Source: Streptomyces liliifuscus (GTDB taxonomy: Bacteria > Actinomycetota > Actinomycetes > Streptomycetales > Streptomycetaceae). Taken from it: a stretch of 64,000 nt of DNA. The notes under the pieces were generated by a model that made no database searches, was not told the DNA's origin, and saw only the letters and a list, made by a program, of their open reading frames with translations. Below are positions 24,658 through 33,254 of the stretch, piece by piece; positions within the stretch are counted from its first letter, which is position 1; each line of letters starts with the position of its first letter. The translations under genes and the position numbers were made by a program. The DNA is taken from contig NZ_CP066831.1 in assembly GCF_016598615.1 (NCBI RefSeq), forward strand, positions 7,626,001 to 7,690,000, read 5' to 3'.

Positions 24658-26190
24658 TCAGGGGGCGACGCGCGCCTTCGTCCCGGCCTCTGGGGGCAGG
24701 GCCGTGCCGGCGGCGGCCGTCGCGTGGTGGTGGTCGGAGTCGGTATCGTCCGCGTCGACGTCGCTCACGTCGACCCGTCCCGGCGGCAGTACGAGGGCGA
24801 GCAGTCCGGCCAGTGTGTAGAGGCCGACGACTGTCAGTAGGCCGACGACCGCCGAGTCGGTGGGCGAGTGCCGGTCCTCCAGCAGCGTGAAGTAGACGGT
24901 GCCCACGATCGCGACACCGGTGGCCACGCCGATCTGGATGGACGTGTTGATCAGCGAGGACGCGGCGCCCGAGGAGGACTTGGGCATCTGGGCCAGCACG
25001 ATGGTGAGCAGCGTCCCCGCGACCATGGCGAGGCCGATACCGGAGACGATCATGCCGGGTGCCAGGTGCCACCACTCCAGCGAGCCCGACCAGTGGTCGA
25101 CGGTCCAGGTGATGACCCCCATGCCCACGGCCATGACCGCGCAGCCGAGGAGCACCACCCGGCGTCCGAGCGGCATCAGTTGAGGGGCCACGGCCGAGCC
25201 GATGCCCACACCCACGGTGAACGTCACCAGCGCCACCGCGGTGCGGATGGGGGAGTACCCCTCGCCCGTCTGGAGGTGGACCGTGAGGACCAGTTGGTAG
25301 GCCATTCCGCAGAAGAACAGGATGGCGACGAGCAGGCCGCCGAGCGAGCTGCGGTGGTGCAGCAGCGCCGGGTCGATGATCGGTGACTCGCCGCGGGCGA
25401 TCACTTGGTGCTCGTAGCGGATGAACAGCCACAGGATCACCGGGCAGGCGATCATCAGGGCGAAGGTCCACCAGGGCCAGTCCAGTTCGCGTCCCTGTAC
25501 GAGCGGGAAGAGCAGGCTGATCAGGCCCACGGTCGCGATCAGGGTGCCGCGGATGTCGAAGCTCTCCCGGGTCTCCACGCGCGACTCGCGGGTGAGGATG
25601 GCGGCGGCGACCAGCGCGGCCAGTCCGACGGGAACGTTGACGTAGAAGACCGGCCGCCATCCCAGGCCGAAGAGGTCGGCCTCCAGCAGGACGCCGCCCA
25701 GCAGGGGGCCGCCGATGCCGCCGACGGCCAGCGACATGCCGTACAGGGACATCGCCTTCGGGCGCTCGGACTTGGGGAAGTCCACCTGGAGCATCGCCAG
25801 GACCTGCGGCACCATCAGCGCGGCCGCGGCGCCCTGGAGGATCCGGGAGGCGATGAGCATCTCCGGGTTGGCCGCCGCGCCCGCCAGCGCCGAGGTGACG
25901 ACGAAGGCGCCGAGACCGATGAGGTAGATCCGCCGGCGTCCGAGCTGGTCGCCGAGGCGGGCACCGGTGATCATGGCGGCGGCGAAGGCCAGTGTGTACC
26001 CCGCCACCGACCATTCCAGCTGGGCGGAGGAGGCGTCCAGGTCCTCCTGGACGGCGGGCAGGGCCACGTTGAGAACGGTGTTGTCCACCATGTCCATGAA
26101 CACCGCGAACAGGGTGACGGCCAGCGTCGCCCAGCGCTTCGGGCTGTACTGCGCCGGGGGCGCCGTATCAGCTTGTTCTTCCACCGTCAT
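24658..26190 (-). CDS. DHA2-family MFS exporter
   Basis: 510 residues, about 14 membrane helices. The first helix carries FMDMVDNTVLNVALP, the loop 2-3 motif is GARLGDQLGRRRIYL, and motif C-like AVGGIGGPLLGG follows, as in actinorhodin-type exporters. The C-terminal tail has an Asp/His-rich stretch (DVDADDTDSDHHH). It is the likely efflux pump for the polyketide. ATG 26190 follows GGAAGGG. The divergent MarR gene at 26282 and the operator between them indicate product-induced export. Confidence 0.9.
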   Translation of the reverse strand: MTVEEQADTAPPAQYSPKRWATLAVTLFAVFMDMVDNTVLNVALPAVQEDLDASSAQLEWSVAGYTLAFAAAMITGARLGDQLGRRRIYLIGLGAFVVTSALAGAAANPEMLIASRILQGAAAALMVPQVLAMLQVDFPKSERPKAMSLYGMSLAVGGIGGPLLGGVLLEADLFGLGWRPVFYVNVPVGLAALVAAAILTRESRVETRESFDIRGTLIATVGLISLLFPLVQGRELDWPWWTFALMIACPVILWLFIRYEHQVIARGESPIIDPALLHHRSSLGGLLVAILFFCGMAYQLVLTVHLQTGEGYSPIRTAVALVTFTVGVGIGSAVAPQLMPLGRRVVLLGCAVMAVGMGVITWTVDHWSGSLEWWHLAPGMIVSGIGLAMVAGTLLTIVLAQMPKSSSGAASSLINTSIQIGVATGVAIVGTVYFTLLEDRHSPTDSAVVGLLTVVGLYTLAGLLALVLPPGRVDVSDVDADDTDSDHHHATAAAGTALPPEAGTKARVAP

Positions 26191-26244
26191 GGGACGGCCC
26201 TTCCGGTAGGCTCGGGAGCAGTAAGGGAAGCAAGACAAATCTGT

Positions 26245-26261
26245 TTTGCTTTCAAAGCAAA
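26245..26261. promoter_or_regulatory. MarR operator (TTTGCTTTCAAAGCAAA)
   Basis: A perfect palindrome with eight-base arms and one central C, between the exporter and MarR genes. The near-identical site at 3776-3792 controls the hemerythrin gene. Confidence 0.7.
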
Positions 26262-26281
26262 GCTATTGCGGGGGCTGTGTC

Positions 26282-26782
26282 ATGTCAAGCGATGGTCGGC
26301 AGGGGGCAGGGCTGAGCGTCGACAACGGGGTCCGGACGCTCCTGCTCCTCATGCCGCGTGTCGTCGCACGAACCAAGCGCACGCCGGTGCCTCAGCAGTT
26401 GGAGGAGTACAACCTCGCTCCGCGCCATCTGTCCCTGCTGGCCTACCTGTTCTTCGACGGGCCGCTCGCTGTCAGCGAGCTGGCCACCCGGCTGGAGTTG
26501 GTCCCGGCCACGGTCAGCCTGCTCGTCGGGGAGCTGAACCGGTACGGGGTGGTGGACCGCAAGGAGGACGAGGCCGACCGTCGCCGCAAGATCGTCAGCA
26601 TCGCCGAGCCGTACCGGGAAGCGGTGCGCAGCTGGCTGGAGAACGGCGTGAACGCCTGGCGGGCAGCACTCGAACCACTGAGCCCGGCCGAACGGCAGAC
26701 CTTCATCGACACCCTGCGCGTGTACGAGCGTGAGCTCATGGGCGCGCAGGAGCGACAGGCGGTCGCTGCCACCGCAGACTGA
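26282..26782 (+). CDS. MarR family regulator of the exporter
   Basis: 166 residues, a paralogue of the protein at 4451: MPRVVARTKRTPVPQQL, LAPRHLSLLAYLFFDGP, then TRLELVPATVSLLVGELNRY and a wing, DEADRRRKIVSI. It diverges from the MFS pump across a 91-base gap with a perfect palindromic operator, the usual arrangement of a drug-responsive repressor. ATG 26282 is preferred over an upstream in-frame TTG. Confidence 0.88.
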   Translation: MSSDGRQGAGLSVDNGVRTLLLLMPRVVARTKRTPVPQQLEEYNLAPRHLSLLAYLFFDGPLAVSELATRLELVPATVSLLVGELNRYGVVDRKEDEADRRRKIVSIAEPYREAVRSWLENGVNAWRAALEPLSPAERQTFIDTLRVYERELMGAQERQAVAATAD

Positions 26783-26908
26783 TCGACGTCCGCAGGCGCG
26801 CGCCGTGGCGTGCCTCTCGCGGAAACGGCCCGCCGAAGGGCGGGCCGGCCACATCCGTGATGTGACGGTTGTTCGCACGCCCTCGTGAACGACTGCGGGG
26901 GTCGGTCC

Positions 26909-28177
26909 ATGTATGCGCAGGGGGAAAGCTACGTGGTCTACGCAAAGAATCGACTCCACGACTACGACTACGACAACCACTACGAATCCGATGACCGTGA
27001 ATCGGGAATCGGTGTGGAATTAGGCGCGACCGGGCTGAGACTGGCCCTGTTCATCACTGGCGCGGTCCAGTTGGGCTATGCGCTGATGGCAATCCTGAAT
27101 CTGCTGAAATGGCACCACGAGTCCTTGAGTCTCGTGGGCGCCGTGCTGATACTGATCGCATTCTTCGGGCTGCAGCTATTTCACTGCAATCCCTATGCCG
27201 TTCATCTCAGGGCCAGAGTCGGACCCTGGACGCTGGTGCTGCAGGCCGCGCTGGCCTATACGCCGTTCCCCATGTTCGGCGTGCTGTGGGGCGGCTTCGG
27301 CGGATTTCTCTCGGGGGCCGTGCTGGTCGTGCTCCGGGGCTCGCCGCTCGCCTGGGTCCTCTTCGTCCTCAACGCCTCCGCCGTGCTCGCGCTCGCCCTC
27401 TCCACGTTCGCCCTCGCCGCGTCGGCCTATCTGACGCTCGCCACCGTCGTCATCGGGCTGATGGTCTACGGGCTGACCCGGCTGAGCGACATCGTCGTCG
27501 ACCAGTACCGGCTGCGTCATCGGACGGCCTGGGCCGCGGTCTCCGGGGAGCGGCTCCGCTTCGCCCGCGACCTGCACGACCTGCTCGGCTACAGCCTCTC
27601 CGCCATCACGCTGAAAAGTGAACTGACGCTGCGGAAGGTGGGAGTCGACGACGAGCGCGCCCGCAAGGAACTGGTCGAGACGCTGAACATCGCACGGCAG
27701 GCGCTGGCCGACGTCCGGGCCGTCGCCCGTGGCTCCCGGAACATGTCCGTCACGGCGGAGCTGCGCTCGGTGTCCGGAGTGCTCAACGCGGCGGACGTGG
27801 AGACCACCATCGAGGGCGAGCCCGGCGACATCGACCCGGGCGCCGGCTCGATACTGGCCATAGTGCTCAGGGAGGCCGTCACCAACCTGCTGCGCCACAG
27901 CGCGGCCAGACACTGCCGCATCGAGTTCGGCGAGGCCGACGGACAGCTGTGGCTGGCGATCTCCAACGACGGTGTCGAGGCCGGGGCGTCACGCACCGAG
28001 GCCGGCCGCCGCAGCGGTGGCCTCGACAATCTCGCCGACCGGCTGAGTGCCGTCGGCGGCGGGCTGACCGTCACCACCGAGTGGGGCTGGTTCCATCTGC
28101 GCGCCGCACTCCCGGCCGGGCCCGCCGGACCTCCGGCCCGTACCGGGCGACAGCCCACACATCACCATGCGTGCTGA
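26909..28177 (+). CDS. NarL-type sensor histidine kinase with a TTA codon
   Basis: 422 residues. After an unusual Tyr/Asp/His-rich N-terminus (HDYDYDNHYESDD) come about six membrane helices, a HisKA_3 domain with RFARDLHDLLGYSLS (His223), and an HATPase with LREAVTNLLRHS and SGGLDNLADRL. It is similar to DesK-type kinases. Codon 38 (27020-27022) is TTA, which in Streptomyces needs the bldA tRNA. The first 100 bases are less G+C-rich than the rest. The cognate regulator is convergent, 12 bases away. Confidence 0.88.
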   Translation: MYAQGESYVVYAKNRLHDYDYDNHYESDDRESGIGVELGATGLRLALFITGAVQLGYALMAILNLLKWHHESLSLVGAVLILIAFFGLQLFHCNPYAVHLRARVGPWTLVLQAALAYTPFPMFGVLWGGFGGFLSGAVLVVLRGSPLAWVLFVLNASAVLALALSTFALAASAYLTLATVVIGLMVYGLTRLSDIVVDQYRLRHRTAWAAVSGERLRFARDLHDLLGYSLSAITLKSELTLRKVGVDDERARKELVETLNIARQALADVRAVARGSRNMSVTAELRSVSGVLNAADVETTIEGEPGDIDPGAGSILAIVLREAVTNLLRHSAARHCRIEFGEADGQLWLAISNDGVEAGASRTEAGRRSGGLDNLADRLSAVGGGLTVTTEWGWFHLRAALPAGPAGPPARTGRQPTHHHAC

Positions 28178-28189
28178 CATGCGAGGTGG

Positions 28190-28795
28190 TCAGATGACAC
28201 CGTTGTCCCTTGCGATCCGGACCGCGTCGACCCGGTTACGGGCACCCAGCTTGTGGACGATCGTCGTGAGGTAGTTGCGCACCGTGCCGACACTCAGGTG
28301 CAGTTCCTTCGCGATGACTCGTACGTCCTCGCCCGCGGCGGCCAGGCGCAGTACGTCCACCTCGCGTGGCGTCAGCTGCTGCGCCGGGCCGTCCCAGGCC
28401 ATCAGGGCGAGTTGCGGATCTATGACCCGCTGACCCGCCGCCACCTTGCGTATCGCCTGGGCCAGTTCGCTCGGCAGCGCGTCCTTGAGCACGTATCCGT
28501 CCACCTGGGCGGCGAGTGCACGGCGGAGCGCCGCCGGATTGCCGAGGCTCGTGATGATGAGGACCCGGCAGGAGGGGAGACAGGAACGGAGCTTCGCGGC
28601 GGCCGTCAGCCCGTCGGTACCGGGCAGATCGACATCGATGACGGCGACGTCGGGCCGGTGTTCCAGCGCGGTGGGAAGAATGTCGTTCCCATTGCCCACC
28701 TCCGCCACGACGCTGAGGTCCTGTTCCAGTCCCAGCAACGCCACCAGTGCCCCGCGAAGCATGGGCACGTCCTCGGCGATGATCAGCCGTATCAC
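28190..28795 (-). CDS. NarL/LuxR-type response regulator
   Basis: 201 residues. The receiver has AED for metal binding, the phospho-acceptor Asp54 in VIDVDLPG and the Lys of LKDAL; the output is a LuxR helix-turn-helix (LTPREVDVLRLAAAG, then VGTVRNYLTTIVHKLGARNR). It resembles DesR-type partners of HisKA_3 kinases and sits tail-to-tail with such a kinase. GTG 28795 follows AGGGGGAAA. It may tune cluster expression with the SARP. Confidence 0.88.
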   Translation of the reverse strand: MIRLIIAEDVPMLRGALVALLGLEQDLSVVAEVGNGNDILPTALEHRPDVAVIDVDLPGTDGLTAAAKLRSCLPSCRVLIITSLGNPAALRRALAAQVDGYVLKDALPSELAQAIRKVAAGQRVIDPQLALMAWDGPAQQLTPREVDVLRLAAAGEDVRVIAKELHLSVGTVRNYLTTIVHKLGARNRVDAVRIARDNGVI

Positions 28796-29410
28796 GAGCC
28801 GTTTCCCCCTAGTTTATTGTTCAGCTTTCACTCGCTCGTCAGCGGCTCGAAGCGGTGGTAATGGGCTGGCAATCGCTTTCTTCTCCGCCTGCGGCCCCGT
28901 TGCTCCGGATCGCCCTCCGAAGGGCCCGGCGCCGCTGGAGGATCTCGGCCCACGGGCCGGTGATCATGTGTGCAGCCTGCGGTTTCCTGCGCGAAGGGAC
29001 GACGCCGTCGTCCGGTTCGGCATACGGTGCGACGGCGAGAGTGTCCAGTTCGGTGTGCACGTAATCCCCCGGGGTCGAACGAGTTTCAACACCGCCGATT
29101 CCAGCCGCTCTTTACCTTTTCAGGCGTCCGGAAAGCAAATCGATCAACCGGTCATCGGCCATCCAGTCTCCGCCATCGTAGTGTGAAATCTCTTGCGAAT
29201 GGCGGATTCCTCCTGCGTTCTCAATGCGTGGGTCATGGTGAAAAGGGCCACGCTGCGGACAGTTGCGCAGAAGTCGTCCGCCCGCCGCGGCTCACCGCCG
29301 TCATCCGCGCCCTGAGTCGATCTCAAGGGCTTCTCCACCGTCCCCGTCGACGCTGGGCGCGAAGAACGTATCCGTTCACGGATGCCGCAGCCGATACGGA
29401 GGAGAGGGCG
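28796..29410. other. Long intergenic region upstream of KAS III
   Basis: This 615-base stretch has uneven G+C content. It contains one possible small leftward gene (28839-29060). The right 300 bases are comparatively A+T-rich and should hold the KAS III promoter and the response-regulator promoter. No clear operator was found. Confidence 0.5.
28839..29060 (-). CDS. Possible small protein, function unknown
   Basis: A 73-residue frame from a GTG preceded by GGGGG at a good distance, with G/C-rich third positions while the surrounding DNA is less so. The protein is hydrophilic, rich in Arg and Ala, without membrane segment or motif. It lies just upstream of the response-regulator gene, on the same strand. 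An overlapping rightward frame exists, so this is uncertain. Confidence 0.35.
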   Translation of the reverse strand: MHTELDTLAVAPYAEPDDGVVPSRRKPQAAHMITGPWAEILQRRRALRRAIRSNGAAGGEESDCQPITTASSR

Positions 29411-30409
29411 ATGACACGGACCGTCCTGACAGCCGGGACCCGCCACAGCGCGCTTCTCGGGATCGGCGGCTACCGGCCGCGCCGGGTGGTCGGCAACGCC
29501 GAGATCTGCCGGCTCATCGATTCGACCGAGGAGTGGATCGAGACCCGCAGCGGCATCGTCGAACGCCGTTTCGCGGACCACGACGAGACCCTGCCGATGA
29601 TGGCCGCCACGGCGGCGGAGAAGGCCCTGGCACAGGCCGGAACCACGCCCGCCGAACTCGATCTCGTGCTGGTGGCCAGCATGTCCAACCTGGTGCAGAC
29701 CCCGCCGCTCGCCGTGCGCGTGGCACACGAGTTGGGCGCGGGCGCCGCCGCGGGCGTCGATCTGTCCGCCGCCTGCGCCGGCTTCTGCCACGCGCTGGCC
29801 ATGGCCTCCGACGCGGTCCGCGCGGGCAGCGCCCGCCGGGTGCTGGTCGTCGGCGCCGAACGCATGACGGACATCGTGGAACCCACCGACCGCACCATCT
29901 CCTTCCTCTTCGCGGACGGCGCGGGTGCGGTCGTCGTCGGCGACTCCGACACACCGGGGATCGGCCCGGTCGTACGGCGTGCGGACGGCGCCCACAGCGA
30001 GGCGCTGAGGATGACCGCCCCCTGGGCCACGGCCGAAGGGGCCGCCCCCGAACGGCCATGGATGCGCATGGACGGCCGCCGGGTCTTCCGCTGGGCCATG
30101 GACGAGGTGGCCCCCGCCCTGGCCCGGACGGTCGGCGAGGCCGGGCTGACGCCGGCCGAGCTCGGCGCCTTCGTCCCCCACCAGGCCAATCTCCGCATGA
30201 TCGAGCTGATGTCGGAGCGGCTCGGACTCACCGGCGCCACCGCCGTCTCCCGCGACGTGGTGCGCTCCGGGAACACCTCCGCGGCGTCCATACCGCTCGC
30301 CCTGGAGGCGCTGCTCGCCTCCCAGGAGGCCTCCACCGGGGACACCGCGCTCCTCGTGGGCTTCGGAGCCGGCCTCAACTTCGCCTCCCAGGTGGTGGTT
30401 CTGCCGTGA
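29411..30409 (+). CDS. KAS III starter-unit ketosynthase
   Basis: 332 residues of FabH fold. The catalytic triad is Cys122 in SAACAGF, His in VPHQANLRM and Asn in RSGNTSAAS; the start TRHSALLGIGGYRPRRVVGN and ETRSGIVERR are typical. Together with the second ACP and the acyltransferase it should make a C4 or longer starter, as FrnI/AlnI-type enzymes do. ATG 29411 follows GGAGAGG. Its stop overlaps the GTG of the flavin reductase gene. Confidence 0.92.
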   Translation: MTRTVLTAGTRHSALLGIGGYRPRRVVGNAEICRLIDSTEEWIETRSGIVERRFADHDETLPMMAATAAEKALAQAGTTPAELDLVLVASMSNLVQTPPLAVRVAHELGAGAAAGVDLSAACAGFCHALAMASDAVRAGSARRVLVVGAERMTDIVEPTDRTISFLFADGAGAVVVGDSDTPGIGPVVRRADGAHSEALRMTAPWATAEGAAPERPWMRMDGRRVFRWAMDEVAPALARTVGEAGLTPAELGAFVPHQANLRMIELMSERLGLTGATAVSRDVVRSGNTSAASIPLALEALLASQEASTGDTALLVGFGAGLNFASQVVVLP

Positions 30410-30948
30410 ACCGCACCGATCGGCGGGCCGTCGCCGACGTCGAGCCCACTCAGGTCCGTGAGGGGTTCAGGGCTGCCATGGCCCAGCTCGCCGGCGGAGT
30501 CGTCGTCGTCACCACCGAGGACGCCGACGGCCGCCCGTACGGATTCACCGCCACCTCGTTCTGCTCCGTATCCATGGATCCGGCACTGGTCCTGGTCTGC
30601 CTCGCCGAGACCTCCAGCTCCTACGAGGCCTTCATGGACTGCCGGGGTTTCGCGGTCAGTCTGCTGAGCCAGGAGCAGAGGACCCTCGCCACCCGTTTCG
30701 CCACCACGGGCGCCGACAAGTTCCACGCCGAGGACACCGTGACCACCCCGCGCCTGCTCCCTGCCGTGGAGGGTGCGCTCGCCGTCCTGGACTGCGACGT
30801 ACACGCCCGCCACCCCGCGGGCGATCACACCATCCTGGTGGGCGCCGTACGCCATGTCCTCCCCGGCCGGGGCGAACCGCTGGTCTACCACGACCGGGCC
30901 TTCCAGCAGCTGCGCCACCCCGAACACCCCCGCCTGCCGCGTCCCTGA
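30406..30948 (+). CDS. Flavin reductase (ActVB/AlnH type)
   Basis: 180 residues of the split-barrel flavin:NAD(P)H reductase family: LAGGVVVVTTEDADGRPYGF, TATSFCSVSMDPALVLVCL, then FAVSLLSQEQ and the closing VYHDRAFQQL. Such proteins supply reduced FMN to a separate monooxygenase; the partner is probably the acyl-CoA-dehydrogenase-like protein at 13781. It is coupled to KAS III (GTGA) and forms the right border of the cluster. Confidence 0.9.
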   Translation: MNRTDRRAVADVEPTQVREGFRAAMAQLAGGVVVVTTEDADGRPYGFTATSFCSVSMDPALVLVCLAETSSSYEAFMDCRGFAVSLLSQEQRTLATRFATTGADKFHAEDTVTTPRLLPAVEGALAVLDCDVHARHPAGDHTILVGAVRHVLPGRGEPLVYHDRAFQQLRHPEHPRLPRP

Positions 30949-30969
30949 CCGGTCATCGGCCGGGCCCGC

Positions 30970-31626
30970 TCAAGCCGGCCGCACCAGCCCCATGTCGTAG
31001 GCGAAGATCACCGCCTGGACCCGGTCCCGGGCCCCGATCTTCGCGAGGATATGGCTGACGTGGGATTTGACCGTGGACTCGGCCAGCGAGAAGCGGGCGG
31101 CGATCTCGGCGTTGGACCAGCCCGTGGCGATGGCCGTCAGAACCTCGCGTTCACGGACCGTGAGGGCGGTCAACTGGCGTTCCTGGGCGGGGGTGTGGCC
31201 GGGGAGGTGGGCGGAGAAGGCGTCGATCAGTTTGCGGGTCAGGCCGGGGGCGATGACCGCGTCGCCGGAGGCCACGGCCCGGATGCCCGCCGTCAGTTCG
31301 TCGGGGAGAGCGTCCTTGAGGAGGAAGCCGCTGGCTCCCGCGCGCAGGGCCGCGTAGGCGTATTCGTCGAGGTCGAAGGTGGTGAGGACCAGGACGCGCG
31401 AGCGGCCGCCCGACTCCACGATGCGGCGGGTGGCCTCGATGCCGTCCATGCCCGGCATGCGGACGTCCATCAGGACGACGTCGGGGCGTAGTTCGGCCGT
31501 CATACGGACAGCCTCGGCGCCGTGGGTGGCCTCGCCGACCACCGTCAGGTCGGGGTGCTGCTCCAGGAGCATGCTGAAGCCGAGGCGTTGCAGGGCCTGG
31601 TCGTCGACGATGAGGACAGTCGTCAT
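30970..31626 (-). CDS. NarL/LuxR-type response regulator
   Basis: 218 residues: VDD acidic pocket, Asp54 in LMDVRMPG, LKDAL, and a LuxR output domain (LTVREREVLTAIATG, AESTVKSHVSHILAKIGARD). The ATG overlaps the stop of the kinase gene (ATGA), so the pair is one operon. It converges on the flavin reductase gene with a 21-base gap, and probably lies outside the polyketide cluster. Confidence 0.93.
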   Translation of the reverse strand: MTTVLIVDDQALQRLGFSMLLEQHPDLTVVGEATHGAEAVRMTAELRPDVVLMDVRMPGMDGIEATRRIVESGGRSRVLVLTTFDLDEYAYAALRAGASGFLLKDALPDELTAGIRAVASGDAVIAPGLTRKLIDAFSAHLPGHTPAQERQLTALTVREREVLTAIATGWSNAEIAARFSLAESTVKSHVSHILAKIGARDRVQAVIFAYDMGLVRPA

Positions 31627-32993
31627 GCGGGACGCTTCTCCGTGGGTGCCGTGTGTGCCGTGGTGGTGGTCAGGAAGTGGGCCTTCACCGTCCAGCCGCC
31701 GTGGGTGTTGGGGCCCGCGGTGACGCTTCCCCCGTACAGGGCGGCCCGTTCGCGCATGCCCACCAGGCCGCGGCCCTCGTCCTGCGGGTCGGGGGAGTGC
31801 GGGGTGCGGGCGGGGCCGGCGTCCTCGACCGTGGCGTGTACGGACGTGCCGTCCGTCGTGAGGGTGACGTGGACCGTCGTGTCGGGCGCCGCGTGTTTGA
31901 GGGTGTTCGTCAGGGACTCCTGGACCACGCGGTAGACGGCCAGTTGGAGGCCGGGGGCGAGACCGGTGAGGGCGCCCTGCGTGTGCAGGGTGACGGTGGG
32001 GCCGGCGCCGCGGACGCGTTCGATGAGGTGGTCGAGGTCGGCGAGGCCCGGTTGAGGGGCGAGAGGCGGGCCGTGGTGCGGGTGTCCCGTGCCGGGCGTC
32101 GGGGTGTCCTCCGTGGTGTCGCGTTCCTCGCCGATGACGGCCAGGAGGCGGCGCAGTTCGGCCAGGGCGCCGCGGCCGCTGTCGGCGATGATGCGCAGGG
32201 TCTCGGCGCCCCGCTTCGGTTTCGCCTCGGTGAGCCCGGCGGCGCCGCCCGCGAGGCCGACGATCACGGCGAGGGTGTGGCCGAGGATGTCGTGCATCTC
32301 CCGGGCGACACGGGCGCGTTCGGCCGCGGCGGCGAGGCGGGCCCGCTGGTCGCGCTCCACCTCCAGGCGGACGGCGCGTTCGTGCAGGGCCCGGATGTAC
32401 GCGTTCATGACCCGGCCGACCAGGCCCGCAGCGGCGACCGCCATCACGAGGGCCGACTGCACGATCGCCAGCACCGGCGTCTGCAGGAACTGCTCGTTCG
32501 GCTGTTCGGCGCCGCGGACGACGACCGCCACGGTCGTCTGAGCGACGGCGATCGCCAGACAGACCGTCAGCTGGGCGGGTCTGACGCTGCGGCCCACATT
32601 GAGCAGTGCCACGATCCGTGCGCTCTCCGCGCCCGTGTCGGCGTCCAGGCTGAGGGCCACCGCGGAGACGGCGGAGGTGAGGGCGAAGACCAGGACGGGG
32701 CGCTGCTGCCGCCACAGCAGTGGGACACAGAACGCGACGATCAGCACCAGCACCGTCGGTACGGCGGCTCCGATGCCGTTCGCCGCGTTCCGCAGGGCCG
32801 GGAGACCGAGACCGGCGCAGAGCAGCGGCACCACCCAGCGCCTGAACCCCGGGTGGTCCAGGTCCGCCTGCCTCGTCCGGATGAGCCACTTCATGACCGC
32901 GACGTCCGAGCCCCGGTTCGTCCCGTCCAGCAGGGTCTCCGGCGCGATGGAAGGAGCCGATGGCCCGGGCCCGGGAGCGGTTGGTGCGGTCAC
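31623..32993 (-). CDS. NarL-type sensor histidine kinase
   Basis: 456 residues. A 70-residue soluble start is followed by hydrophobic helices, a coiled segment (HERAVRLEVERDQRARLAAA), the HisKA_3 box REMHDILGHTLAV with His234, and an HATPase with VVQESLTNTLKHAAPD and GRGLVGMRERAALYGG. It belongs to the streptomycete kinases with a PspC-less membrane sensor; the ligand is unknown. The MMPL transporter gene ends 262 bases upstream on the same strand. Confidence 0.92.
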   Translation of the reverse strand: MTAPTAPGPGPSAPSIAPETLLDGTNRGSDVAVMKWLIRTRQADLDHPGFRRWVVPLLCAGLGLPALRNAANGIGAAVPTVLVLIVAFCVPLLWRQQRPVLVFALTSAVSAVALSLDADTGAESARIVALLNVGRSVRPAQLTVCLAIAVAQTTVAVVVRGAEQPNEQFLQTPVLAIVQSALVMAVAAAGLVGRVMNAYIRALHERAVRLEVERDQRARLAAAAERARVAREMHDILGHTLAVIVGLAGGAAGLTEAKPKRGAETLRIIADSGRGALAELRRLLAVIGEERDTTEDTPTPGTGHPHHGPPLAPQPGLADLDHLIERVRGAGPTVTLHTQGALTGLAPGLQLAVYRVVQESLTNTLKHAAPDTTVHVTLTTDGTSVHATVEDAGPARTPHSPDPQDEGRGLVGMRERAALYGGSVTAGPNTHGGWTVKAHFLTTTTAHTAPTEKRPA

Positions 32994-33254
32994 GTCCTGA
33001 CGGCCTCTCGTTGTGCGGGGGCCGCCCGCCGGTCCCCGGGGGAGTGGGACCGGCGGGCAGTGCCGGTGGGCAGGGCCGGTGCGGGCCGTACGCCCTGCTG
33101 GGATCGTACGGCCGACGGGCTCGGCCCCGGCCGGTGCGGACAGTTGAGTCGGGGCAGGTGGCGAGAGCCGGGCCGCGGCCGGTGGCGACCGGCTCGGCTC
33201 TCGCCGACTCGCCTACGCGGGCGGTTCGGCCCTGGCCCTTGCGTGCGGGCCGGT

